Notes under the pieces: generated by a model | Told to the model about the DNA's origin: nothing | Databases searched by the model: none | What the model saw: the letters and a program-made list of their open reading frames with translations, nothing else | In this document: one piece after another, positions 16,523-24,603 of the stretch | Numbering within the stretch: the first letter of the stretch is position 1 | Layout: the number at the start of each line of letters is the position of its first letter | Position numbers and translations under genes: made by a program | NCBI GenBank assembly: GCA_965197795.1 | Contig: OZ240228.1 | Span: 124,001-188,000 of the forward strand | Direction of reading: 5' to 3' | DNA from: WHTK01 sp965197795 | GTDB lineage: Bacteria > Chloroflexota > Dehalococcoidia > DSTF01 > WHTK01 | DNA: 64,000 nt

Positions 16523-16608
16523 CGGGATTGCCGCGTCGCTCCTGGAGTCGCTCCTCGCCATGACCCGATGGCGCTTGGGTCATGGCGAGCGGAGCGAAGC
16601 AATCTCAC
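16523..16608. repeat. REP-like palindrome, right flank of the GIY-YIG gene
   Basis: The outer arms GGGATTGC (16524-16531) and GCAATCTC (16599-16606) enclose a perfect 13-bp stem: CTCGCCATGACCC (16554-16566) with GGGTCATGGCGAG (16577-16589) and a 10-nt loop. It is the same family as the repeat at 16090-16175 and ends 72 bp before the moxR stop. Confidence 0.85.
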
Positions 16609-16679
16609 GTCTTCTTTTGACGGCACGCGGCTTTCCAGACAAAAGCTTGCGAATACTTCATACGCGCGAGTGCGGACGC

Positions 16680-17669
16680 TTACGGCACCGCCACGCCTTG
16701 CAGGATGCGGTCGATGATCTCGTCCGGCGTGAGGTCCTCCGCCTCGGCTTCGTAGGTGACGATGACGCGGTGCCGCAGCACGTCCTTCGCGACAGCCTTG
16801 ACGTCGTCCGGCGTGACGTAGCCGCGCCCATCGAGAAAGGCGATCGCCTTCGATGCCTGGGCCAGGTGGATCGTCGCGCGCGGCGAGGCGCCGTAAGCGA
16901 TCAGCGGCAGCAGCGCTTCCATGCGGTAGCTGCGCGGGTCCCGCGTCGCCAGGATGAGGTGGACGATGTAGTCGCGCAGTCCGTCATTGATCACGACGTC
17001 CTGGACGGCGTTGCGGGCGGCCATCAGGTCGTCGATTTGGACCACCTGCTGCACGTCGGGAGCGTGGCTGGATTCGTAGCGTTCCAGGATCTGTCGCTCC
17101 TCCTGGCGGCTGGGGTAGTCGACGACCGCCTTGAGCATGAAGCGGTCCAGCTGCGCCTCCGGCAGCGGGTAGGTGCCCTCCGACTCGATGGGGTTCTGGG
17201 TCGCGAGCACCATGAAGGGCTGCGGCAGCGGGTACGTGACGCCGCCGATGCTGACCTGGCGTTCCTGCATCGCTTCGAGGAGGGCGGACTGCACCTTGGC
17301 CGGAGCGCGGTTGATCTCATCGGCGAGGAAGATGTTGACGAAGATCGGGCCGTGCCGGGTGGTGAACTCGGCGGCCTGCGGGTTGTAGATCTGGGTGCCG
17401 GTGACGTCGGCGGGCAGCAGGTCCGGCGTGAAGGAGACGCGGGCGTGGGTGGCGCCCATCGTGTTGGCCAGCGTGCTGATCGAGAGCGTCTTCGCCAGGC
17501 CGGGGACGCCTTCGACGAGGATGTGGCCGTCGCACAGCAGCGCGATGAGCAGGCGGTCTATGAGGTAGGTCTGGCCGACAATGACGCGGCCGATCTCGCT
17601 GCGAATGGAGTCGAGGAAGCGGGCTTGCTCTTTGACGCGGGCGTTGATCGCCTCGATGTCTACCGCCAA
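16680..17669 (-). CDS. MoxR-family AAA+ ATPase (cluster 2)
   Basis: A 329-residue AAA+ ATPase. Walker A reads GVPGLAKTLS (the GxxGxxKT form common in MoxR), Walker B IFLADEINRAP and sensor 1 ATQNPIE, followed by LDRFMLKAVVDYP. It heads the cluster 2 operon (DUF58, BatD-like, BatA-like, BatB-TPR, DUF2007) and differs clearly from the cluster 1 paralogue, so the two are not a recent duplication. ATG 17669 gives MAVDIEAINARVKEQARFLD, a normal N-terminus. Confidence 0.92.
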   Translation of the reverse strand: MAVDIEAINARVKEQARFLDSIRSEIGRVIVGQTYLIDRLLIALLCDGHILVEGVPGLAKTLSISTLANTMGATHARVSFTPDLLPADVTGTQIYNPQAAEFTTRHGPIFVNIFLADEINRAPAKVQSALLEAMQERQVSIGGVTYPLPQPFMVLATQNPIESEGTYPLPEAQLDRFMLKAVVDYPSRQEERQILERYESSHAPDVQQVVQIDDLMAARNAVQDVVINDGLRDYIVHLILATRDPRSYRMEALLPLIAYGASPRATIHLAQASKAIAFLDGRGYVTPDDVKAVAKDVLRHRVIVTYEAEAEDLTPDEIIDRILQGVAVP

Positions 17670-17734
17670 AACCGCCCCTCCCCAGATTCAGATTCGTCTG
17701 ATCGAGTATATATGAGACTGGGGTCTGGGAGGTG

Positions 17735-18141
17735 CTAAAGGCGGTGGTTGGGAGTTGTAACGGTTGCGACGTACATCAACAGCACGGCCAGAATGACGAC
17801 GGGGAGCAAGACTCCGAAGAGTATCATAGTGGCTATATCCGATACGGTGCTTTGCCAGGGCTGAAGTCCTGCCTGGTGGCTTTGAGCGAATCGAAAGCGC
17901 AGGTTCACGCCGCCGGAAACGGCGACCACCAAGGCCCCGATTCCGGCCACCAGCGTGTCCTGCCGGCGGAGCCAAACACGGCCGCTGCCATGCAGAGGAC
18001 GAAGACCAGCGAGCCGCCGCCCGCGCCGAGATAGGCGAGGAACACGTCGACGGGAAGACTTTCGTTACGCTTCAGGTAAGTCTTGAGCGCCGTTCGGTCA
18101 TACAAGTGGGGCTGCGGCGACTGCCCGTGGTGCTGGTTCAC
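17735..18141 (-). pseudogene. Frame-disrupted small membrane protein, unknown family
   Basis: Two minus-strand frames join into one plausible protein of about 135 residues. The first (from ATG 18141, MNQHHGQSPQPHLYDRTALK) carries a membrane segment, SLVFVLCMAAAVFGSAGR. The second continues as QDTLVAGIGALVVAVSGGV and ends with a third hydrophobic segment (FGVLLPVVILAVLLMYVATV). The switch near 17960 corresponds to loss of one base. I do not recognise a family. The continuity of hydrophobic segments across the shift is the main evidence. It could instead be two unrelated chance frames, hence the low confidence. Confidence 0.45.
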
Positions 18142-18154
18142 GCCGTCATTCTAC

Positions 18155-19311
18155 TCACTTCCACAGCCTCTGGCTGGCGATGCGGGCGCCCTCTGCCAGC
18201 ATGCGCAGCTTCTCCCACTGGATGCTGACGTGGACTCGCGACGTGGCGAAGGCTTGCGCGAAGCCGCAGTCGGCGCCGGCGATGACGTTTTCGCGGCCGA
18301 CGAGGTTGGCGTAATTGATCAGGCGCTCCGCCACGAGCTCCGGGTGCTCGATGACGTTCGTCGTGTGGGCGATGACGCCCGGCATCAGCAGCTTGCCGTC
18401 TGGTAGCTTAGTGTTCTCCCAGACGTGGTACTCGTGCGCGTGACGCGGGTTCGCCGCCTCGACCGAGTAGCAGCCGGCGTTGATCGCCAGCACGGCCTCG
18501 ACGATGTCCTTCAGGTCGATGTCGGTGGAGTGCGGGCCGGGCCAGCTGCCCCAGCAGACGTGGTAGCGCACACTCTCTTGCGGCAGGCCGCTCAAGGCGT
18601 GATTCAGCGCGTCGACGCGCTTCATTGCGAAGCGGCTATATTCTGAGGCGCTGGGCGCCGGGTCCATCGAGTCGTACGCCGTGACCATGCGCGGGTCGTC
18701 GATCTGCAAGACGAAGCCGGCGTCGACGATCATCCTGACTCGACGGCCATGGCGTCCGCCACCGCGGCGAGATACTCGTCGTCGCTGGCGTAGTGCTGGT
18801 TGGGCCGCTGCATGGCGATCGTCCCGGGCGCCATGGCCGGCACGAAGGCTTCCTCGACGCCTGCGGCCCGGCAAGCCGCCTTGAGGTTGTCGAGGTCCAT
18901 CTGCATCAGGTCCTGGCCGACGTACTGCACCGGCCCGGCGCAGACCAGGGGAATCTGGCCCTGACCGGGGCCGGGGATGCCTTCTATCGTGGCGTATGCG
19001 TCGGCGAAGCGGGTCCTGTCGCGACCTCGGGCCATGGCCTGCGATTCCCAGGTGCCCTCCTCAAAACCGCTGAGGCGGTCGCTGATGTAACCGGCAAAGC
19101 CGGACTTCGAGTACTCGCCGTCGCTGGGGACGTCGATACCGGCCGCGACCTGCTCCACGAGGACCTTGCCGATGCTGGCCTGGATCAGCGTCTTCTCGGA
19201 GTTGTCGAAGGCTTTGCCAACCGGACGACCAGCAAACAGGGCCGCGATCTCGGGCGGCCGTACGAGGCTGCCAACCTGGCTGGTGAGGATGCGATCGGTG
19301 CTACGACGCAT
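18155..19311 (-). pseudogene. COG0620 methionine-synthase-like (MetE C-terminal domain) protein, frameshifted (copy A)
   Basis: A stand-alone zinc methyltransferase of the cobalamin-independent methionine synthase II type, about 385 residues if whole. Real methyl donors and acceptors of these short relatives are mostly unknown. The N-terminal part (from ATG 19311) begins MRRSTDRILTSQVGSLVRPP. The C-terminal part has the zinc ligand motif HVCWGSW and ADCGF. The frames join at 18737-18738: GTC GAG TC AGG ATG should read GAG TAC AGG ATG (EYRM), exactly as in copy B (DEYRAIVDAGF), so one base is missing. Either the gene is broken or the base was lost in assembly. It forms a same-strand group with a nitroreductase and an ABM monooxygenase. 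Confidence 0.82.
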
Positions 19312-19359
19312 GGTGCTGCCTCCTTTGCTGGCGCGGTCAAAGCGGGGAAGCGAGCTATT

Positions 19360-19947
19360 TTAGGTCAAAGGAGCGCCGCGCCACTCGGTCCTGCCGGCGA
19401 AGTCGCGCTCACGCGCGGGCGCCGGACCGAAGGACTCGTCCGCGTAGCCGAGGTAGAGGACGCCGGCGATTTCGTCCTCGGGCCGCAGGTCGAAGTGTGC
19501 TTTGACCGAATCGTCGTAGGCGCCCTCGCCGGTGCGCCAGATCGCGGCGAGGCCGAGCGAGGTTGCAGCCAGAAGCATGTTCTGCAGCGCGGCCGACGCG
19601 GCCTGCAGGTCCTCCCGACGGGTCATCGGGTCGTCGGATTCGGACTCGACGCCGACGACGACGAGGACGGGGCTGCGCATCGGCTTGGCGCGCTCGCCCT
19701 TCATGAGCGCCTCGCGCTGGGTCGGGTCGTCGTCGCCTATGCGCTGGGACAGCGCCTGGGCAAGCGCATCTCCGAATTCGGAGCGGCTCTCGCCACTCAG
19801 GACGAAGAAGCGCCAGGGCTGCGTGTCGTAATGGTTGGGAGCGTGGACGCCGGCCTGCAGCACGCGTTCGATGAGTTCACGCGGTGGCGCATCGGGTTGC
19901 ATCTTGCTCAGGCTGCGGCGGCCCGCGATCGCTTCGATGATGTCCAC
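19360..19947 (-). CDS. Nitroreductase-family FMN protein (copy A)
   Basis: A 195-residue FMN-dependent oxidoreductase of the nitroreductase/YdjA group. The N-terminal IIEAIAGRRSLSKM gives the FMN-phosphate Arg-Arg-Ser. APNHYDTQPWRFFVL is the usual NxxPW(R)F loop, and LGLAAIWRTGEGAYD fits the C-terminal FMN contact of YdjA-like members. Activity is expected to be reduction of quinones, nitro groups or enones with NAD(P)H; the natural substrate is not known. It lies 48 bp upstream of COG0620 copy A on the same strand and 16 bp downstream of the ABM gene, so the three probably form one transcript. Confidence 0.88.
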   Translation of the reverse strand: MDIIEAIAGRRSLSKMQPDAPPRELIERVLQAGVHAPNHYDTQPWRFFVLSGESRSEFGDALAQALSQRIGDDDPTQREALMKGERAKPMRSPVLVVVGVESESDDPMTRREDLQAASAALQNMLLAATSLGLAAIWRTGEGAYDDSVKAHFDLRPEDEIAGVLYLGYADESFGPAPARERDFAGRTEWRGAPLT

Positions 19948-19963
19948 GTCCGTCGTCCTTTCG

Positions 19964-20299
19964 CTAGCGGCTGCCTGCCGGCGACTTGTCTTCGTGCAGG
20001 ACGGTCTCGTACAGCGAGACGGCGGGCGGGCCGGCCAGGATGCCCTGCACGGAACCCTGCGCGTGCCCGCGGCTGAACGCCTCCGATTGGGTCCAGGCTT
20101 CGAAGTCCTGGCGAGAGCCCCAGGTGGAGTGAGAGATGTACTCAGTGGTGGTGTCTTCGTTTGGTTGCCCGTTTCGCAGCAGGGAGAACGCCATAAAGCC
20201 GGGTACTTCCTGGAGATACGTCTCCCGGCTCCGCCACATCTCCTCGAAGGCGGCCTCCTGGCCGGCGTTGACCTGGAAGCGATTCATGGCGACCAACAT
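19964..20299 (-). CDS. Antibiotic-biosynthesis monooxygenase (ABM/IsdG-like) domain protein
   Basis: A 111-residue ferredoxin-like dimeric alpha/beta-barrel protein. The start MLVAMNRFQV places Asn6 at the conserved position. STWGSRQDFEAW gives Trp60 and Trp69, and SRGHA gives His79. The Asn-Trp-His set matches IsdG/IsdI haem-degrading monooxygenases and HmoA-like proteins, though many ABM proteins with these residues have other substrates. The acidic-basic tail HEDKSPAGSR is unremarkable. It is the first gene of the ABM, nitroreductase, COG0620 group on the minus strand. The presence of a siderophore-interacting protein in the window at 27.4 kb does not by itself tie it to iron. Confidence 0.85.
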   Translation of the reverse strand: MLVAMNRFQVNAGQEAAFEEMWRSRETYLQEVPGFMAFSLLRNGQPNEDTTTEYISHSTWGSRQDFEAWTQSEAFSRGHAQGSVQGILAGPPAVSLYETVLHEDKSPAGSR

Positions 20300-20441
20300 C
20301 GGGTCCTCCTTCAGAACGGCGGTTCCAGATCGGTGCGTGGGAACCGCCGACGACGCGTTATTTGATTAAGACTAGCCGATCGAGGCGTTGTTGCCGACCG
20401 GTGAGCCATTTGGCCCCTTTTCGTCGAACTTGGTTTAGCAT

Positions 20442-20447
20442 TAGAAT
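20442..20447 (+). promoter_or_regulatory. Putative -10 element (TAGAAT) of the 60-residue protein gene
   Basis: TAGAAT at 20442-20447 lies 56 bp before the ATG. The octamer TTAGAATC recurs upstream of other genes here (3220-3213, 23176-23169, 51528-51535). No convincing -35 hexamer is seen. Confidence 0.35.
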
Positions 20448-20503
20448 CTCAGCGCTAGAGGGACGATCTAAAACCGCCAGATAATCCAGCAGGAGGATTA
20501 CAG

Positions 20504-20686
20504 ATGACAGCTGAAGCGCCGGTCGCAGTAGTTGAGGGGCCGAAGGGCAAAGCGGAGATCTTCGAGATTTTCGGCGACGGTCGCAACCTGGAATACCAGG
20601 TGAAGCACAACGGCAAGACGGATATCTACAAGTCGCTCGGCGAGGCGTACATCGAAGCCGGCCAATTGGTCGGCACCAAGACCTAA
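20504..20686 (+). CDS. Small conserved-looking protein, unknown function (60 aa)
   Basis: A 60-residue soluble protein. ATG 20504 has a strong ribosome-binding site (AGGAGG about 8 nt upstream). The composition is that of a small beta-alpha protein: FEIFGDGRNLEYQVKHNGKTD (strand-turn-strand) and KSLGEAYIEAGQLVG (helix). It has a putative promoter upstream and an intrinsic terminator 23 bp after the stop, so it is a complete single-gene unit on the plus strand among minus-strand genes. I do not recognise the family. The full expression signals argue that it is real despite its size. Confidence 0.75.
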   Translation: MTAEAPVAVVEGPKGKAEIFEIFGDGRNLEYQVKHNGKTDIYKSLGEAYIEAGQLVGTKT

Positions 20687-20708
20687 GCAGACAGATCGCA
20701 GGCAAGAA

Positions 20709-20740
20709 CGCACGGTCCCTGGGGCCGTGCGTTTTGATTT
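20709..20740 (+). terminator. Intrinsic terminator after the 60-residue protein gene
   Basis: CGCACGGTCC (20709-20718) pairs with GGGCCGTGCG (20722-20731; one G-T pair), closing a 3-nt loop, followed by TTTTGATTT. It lies between convergent genes and could also serve the phosphatase-like gene on the other strand, although the T-run there is poor. Confidence 0.8.
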
Positions 20741-20741
20741 G

Positions 20742-21554
20742 CTAGCCAGGCGCCGTTCGAGTGGCGATCCGCAGCAAGTCAGCGTGGACCGATTCGTCGG
20801 CGCTTGCCAGCAGCGCTGTCGATTGCAGCTTCCAGGGTTCGCCATCGATGCCGCTTACTACGCCGCCTGCTTCCGTGACCAGCAGGGTTCCCGCCGCAAC
20901 GTGAACCGCCGTAACGAAAATCACGGCGTAAGCCGAGATGCGACCGGCGGCGAGGTAGGCCAGCGACAGCGTCGTGTCGAAGGAGCGGAAGTCCCAGACG
21001 TCGGCGCGTACGGCCTCGGCTATAATGCGTGCCGCATGTTCGCGGACGGCTCCTGTCGACTTGCCTTCCTCGATGACAACGGTGCGGCTGTCGCCGAAGG
21101 TCGCGAGCGGCCGGTACGCGCCGTTGTTCAGCGCCCAGGCGCCGCGTCCACGCTCCGCGACCAATACGTCGGCGGTCGAGGGGTCGCCGACCACGCCGAT
21201 GGTGAGCAGGCCGTCTTCGAGGAGCGCCAGGTTCACGGACCAAAGCGACGAGCCGGAGGCGTAGTTACGCGTACCGCAGATCGGGTCGACCAGCCAGTAC
21301 GGCGCGCCGGCCGCCGGCACATCGCCGCCGCGCTCCTCGCCGATCACCGGAAAGCCGTGGGCGGCGGTCAGCATAGCGCGGATGGCGTCCTCGGCGGCGA
21401 CGTCAGCCGTCGTTACTAAATCCCGGCCTTGCTTCGCGGCCACATTCGCTCTGCTAGCGCCGGCCTGCGCAAGCCTCATCGCGTCGCGAGTGGCTTCGAT
21501 GGCCGTCAGCGTCTCGGGCCGGAACTCGATGGGCGACTGGCTACTGCTGGTCAT
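20742..21554 (-). CDS. Inositol-monophosphatase-fold protein with altered metal ligands
   Basis: A 270-residue member of the IMPase/FBPase/HisN superfamily. GEE at 72-74 and WLVDPICGTRNYASG at 87-101 are the first two motifs. The usual DPIDGT has become DPICGT, so metal ligand Asp is Cys93. The third motif, normally W-D-x-A-A-G, reads VHVAAG, with His218 in place of the Asp ligand. LLVTEAGG follows as expected. With two of the four usual metal ligands changed, normal Mg2+ phosphatase activity is doubtful; a different metal or a non-catalytic role is possible. It is a single gene convergent with the 60-residue protein, and its frame is intact. Confidence 0.85.
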   Translation of the reverse strand: MTSSSQSPIEFRPETLTAIEATRDAMRLAQAGASRANVAAKQGRDLVTTADVAAEDAIRAMLTAAHGFPVIGEERGGDVPAAGAPYWLVDPICGTRNYASGSSLWSVNLALLEDGLLTIGVVGDPSTADVLVAERGRGAWALNNGAYRPLATFGDSRTVVIEEGKSTGAVREHAARIIAEAVRADVWDFRSFDTTLSLAYLAAGRISAYAVIFVTAVHVAAGTLLVTEAGGVVSGIDGEPWKLQSTALLASADESVHADLLRIATRTAPG

Positions 21555-21629
21555 GCTGCCAGATTACAGGGGTAACGCGACGAGCGTGAGCCGACGCCAG
21601 GGAGGTTTATCTCGGCATCTGGTCGTACG

Positions 21630-21918
21630 CTAGCTCGCGGTGCGGCCGCCGTCATCGAGGAACCAGAACTCGGGAGCGCCGACCATCCCGGATTCAGCCA
21701 TGCCTTTCTGAACTTCCGGGTCCGCCATGAAACTTCTGGACGTTCTCCGCGCTGTCCCACTGCAGATTGATGAACACGTCGTTCGAGTCGGCCGCATTGT
21801 AGAAGACGTGGGTCCCGGTGCAGCCGTGGCCCTGGCGCAAGGATGCGTGATCATCGAAGTTTTTACGCCATTTGACCTGGTCGGCGACCCTGAAGTGCGT
21901 TAGTACGATTGCAGCCAT
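21630..21918 (-). pseudogene. Dimeric alpha/beta-barrel (ABM/cyclase-like) protein, frameshifted
   Basis: About 95 residues if whole. From ATG 21918: MAAIVLTHFRVADQVKWRKN, then FYNAADSNDVFINLQWDSAENVQKF. After the shift: ADPEVQKGMAESGMVGAPEFWFLDD. This is the ferredoxin-like barrel seen in small ABM/cyclase-like proteins. The frames join if one T is removed from the TTT of AAG TTT CAT (aaa at 21730-21732), so there is a one-base insertion in a short homopolymer. It lies about 75 bp after COG0620 copy B on the same strand, mirroring the ABM gene next to copy A. Function unknown. Confidence 0.72.
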
Positions 21919-21994
21919 TTCATCCTCCTATTGCTGAAGACGGGGGACACCCCCATTGCCCCCGGGCTAAAGGGGCGCCTGATGCGTGGTTGGA

Positions 21995-23127
21995 CTACTT
22001 CAGCTCCCTCGTCGCCAACGCCGCGCCCTCGGCCAGCGCGGCGAGCTTGGCCCAGGCTATGCCGGGGAACACGTTGCTGCTCGTGGCGAACGTGCCGAAA
22101 CCGCAGTCGGTCCCCGCTATGACGTTCTCTTTGCCTACCACCGAAGCGTAACGTTCGATTCGGTCTGCGACTACCTGCGGGTGCTCGATGAAGTTCGTCG
22201 TGGAATCGACGATACCGGGGATCAGGACCTTATCCTGCGGCAATTTGACGTCGCGCCAGACGCGCCATTCGTTCTCGTGACGCGGGTTGGCGCCCTCGAA
22301 CGAGATGCCTTCGGGCCGTGCCTTGAGGACGATGTCGATGATGTCCTTGAGCTCAACGTCGAGTTGATGCGGACCTTCGTAGTTACCCCAACACAAGTGC
22401 ACCGCATGCGGTCGGCCGGGATGTCTTTTATCGCCTGGTTTAACACCGCGACGTTCCGCTCCACGATGGCGCGAAACTCGGCCAGCGTCTTGTCGGCATG
22501 GCGGTTGTGGCGTGTCATCGCCAGATCGGGACAGTCCAGCTGCAATATGAACCCGGCGTCGACTATGGCGCGGTACTCATCCTGCATGACGTTGGCGATC
22601 GCTTCGAGGTAAGCCTCCTCGCTCGGGTAGTAATCGTTGCTGAGGAAGGCGGCGATGACGCCGGGCGACGCCGAGCTCATGAAGACTTCCTCGGCGCCGC
22701 TCTCTTTCGCCGCGGCTGCCAGGTTTTCGATATCACGCTTGACGGCCTCGAAGTCCTTCCAGGCGATCGGGCCGTTGCAGGCGGGGCGCGTCGCGGTGGG
22801 GCGGGCGCGCGCGGCAGCCCACTCCGGGAAGTCGCGACCCTCAGCCTGCACCATCGTCGAGCGGTTCTCACCCTCGAAGCCGGTGCAACGGTCCTTGATG
22901 TAGGTGGAGTAGCCTACCTTGCCCTCCTCGCCGTCGTTCAGTACGTCGAGCCCCGCTTTGCGCTGCATCGCGACGGTCTCGGCGACGGCCTGCTTGACGC
23001 GCTGCTGAAACACGGCCTCGTCCAGCGGCTGGTTGGAGTCGAGCTTGCCGAGCATGTCGGCCAGGTCCGTCGGCCGCGGCAGGCTGCCGGTGTGGGTCGT
23101 GAGGATGCGGTCGGTGCTGCGCTTCAT
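21995..23127 (-). pseudogene. COG0620 methionine-synthase-like protein, frameshifted (copy B)
   Basis: A paralogue of the gene at 18155-19311, about 377 residues if whole. The N-terminus MKRSTDRILTTHTGSLPRPT is typical of these stand-alone MetE-C proteins. The zinc site is HLCWGNYEGPH plus GTDCGF. The frame is lost at 22403-22404: ATG CG GTG CAC TTG should have a third base in the Arg codon, giving MRVHLCW, so one base is missing. A TAGAAT element at 23175-23170 lies 42 bp before the ATG. The two copies have diverged a good deal (for example WGNYEG against WGSWPG), so they are not a recent duplication, and the shifts are independent of each other. Confidence 0.82.
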
Positions 23128-23330
23128 GGCAGGCTCTCTGATCTAGGTCGGCGGCCGGGGCGTAGTGCGATTCTAAAGCTCGATGGGTAGGGAAGCGAGA
23201 TCGAGGCGAGGATGTGGCATGAGGAGGCGCTGATTCGGCACCGTGGCGGCGGCCTTGGGCCTTAAGGCCAGGATCAGAAGCGTTCGGGGTCGGTGTATAT
23301 TGCCGGAGTTCGAATCTACGGAGGTGAGAT

Positions 23331-23901
23331 ATGACGCAAGCGCAAACGACTTCAACTTCGAAGAGCTGGAGCGCGTCATGCTGCGCCAGCGCGCGGTCCG
23401 TTTGTTCACCGATGCGGCGGTGGACGACGCGCTGATCGAGCGCCTGATCCGCGCCGCAAGCTTTGCTCCTAGCGGTGGTAACACGAGCCGTGGAGCTTCA
23501 TCGTGGTGCGGGACCGCGAGACCAAAGGCGCGCTGGGCAAGGTGTTCGACGAGCTGGGGAAGCAGCTCTACGGCGACAACGCGCCGGAGCGCACGCCCTG
23601 GGAAGACGTCCCGCTGCTGATCGTTTGCTGCACCGAGACCGGCAAGTCCGGCGGCGGCGCCTCGATTTTTCCCGTGGTGCAGAACCTGCTGCTGGCGATT
23701 CACGGCAGCGGCCTCGGCTCGGTCCTGACGACGCGCTGGAAGCAGCGAGAGGCTGAATATCGGCCGCTGCTGGGCCTGCCGGACGACATCGAGGCGCACG
23801 CGATCCTGCCGGTCGGCTGGCCGGTGCGCAAGTACGGCCGCGGCAAGCGCAAACCCGTAGCCGAGATCACCTACCGCGAGAAGTTCGGCCAGTCCTGGTA
23901 A
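23331..23901 (+). pseudogene. Nitroreductase-family protein, two frameshifts (copy B)
   Basis: About 190 residues if whole. ATG 23331 has a strong ribosome-binding site (GGAGGTGA) but reads only MTQAQT before the frame must change at 23346-23347 to give DFNFEELERVMLRQRAVRLF. A second change at 23486-23487 restores NTQPWSFIVVRDRE from AAC ACG AG CCG TGG. Both are one-base losses. The rest runs cleanly to TAA 23901: VVQNLLLAIHGSGLGSVLTT and ILPVGWPVRKYGRGKRKP. Motifs RQRAVR and APSGGNTQPW are those of FMN nitroreductases. Its strand is opposite to its neighbours, and it is divergent from COG0620 copy B. Confidence 0.82.
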
Positions 23902-24015
23902 GCGAATGGCCGGAGGACGGCGGGCCGCCACGAAAATAGGAACTTTACCGCTGGATTAGCAAGGCGCAAACTGGACTTCGTCGCGGCCGCATAAGGCGCG
24001 ACGAGGATCCGGCTG

Positions 24016-24576
24016 ATGCTCTCGACCGCGCTTTCCTGGAAGTACGTGCTGCCACTCTTTTTCGCGGTATCTCTGGCGGGCGGCATTATCGGTGGCGCCG
24101 TTGTCCATTACGTGTTCGAAGACGATGAGCCGATGTTAGAGCGCGGCAGCATAGTGCACCTGGGTCCGCCTGAAAGCCTCTATGGCAACCTGTTCTGCAT
24201 TGAGGCCCAGCACCTCTGCATCGCTCAGTTGGAGGGTGGGCAGATCTTGGCCCTGTACATGTACGACACCCACGCTCTATTCCGCAGCCAGAGCTGTTCC
24301 GTGACGTGGCGCCCGGACATGAGCTTCACCGACCCTGCAACCGGCAAGGAGACAAAGGGCTGGTTCCGCTCAGGCTGCAGCGGATCCACCTTTGGCCTCG
24401 ATGGAGCGCGAGTTTTTGGACCGGCCTCACGCGATTTGGATCGATTCGATGTCAGGGTTCTTGGAGGGGATGACCTCCTGGGAGGCTACCTTGAGGTCGA
24501 TACGAGGCATCTGATTTGCGGCCAGGATCGCAGTGACGTCAATTCAGGCTGCGATCTTGCGCCTTTGCCGCGGTAA
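24016..24576 (+). CDS. Membrane-anchored Rieske-fold protein without [2Fe-2S] ligands
   Basis: A 186-residue protein with one N-terminal membrane anchor (VLPLFFAVSLAGGIIGGAVV, residues 11-30) and an external domain. The C-terminal half aligns with Rieske proteins: SCSVTWRPD matches the stretch after box I, GWFRSGCSGSTFGLDGARV matches box II, and FGPASRDLDRFDV matches the usual FGPAPRPLDxF end. The four cluster ligands are gone: Phe89 and Ser91 in box I, Ser119 and Ser122 in box II. The two cysteines that normally form the disulfide (Cys94, Cys121) remain. It probably cannot hold a cluster. It has no cytochrome b neighbour. The identification rests on the box spacing and the C-terminal signature. 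Confidence 0.6.
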   Translation: MLSTALSWKYVLPLFFAVSLAGGIIGGAVVHYVFEDDEPMLERGSIVHLGPPESLYGNLFCIEAQHLCIAQLEGGQILALYMYDTHALFRSQSCSVTWRPDMSFTDPATGKETKGWFRSGCSGSTFGLDGARVFGPASRDLDRFDVRVLGGDDLLGGYLEVDTRHLICGQDRSDVNSGCDLAPLPR

Positions 24577-24603
24577 GACTATTCGACCTTTCGGTGCCGA
24601 CGA

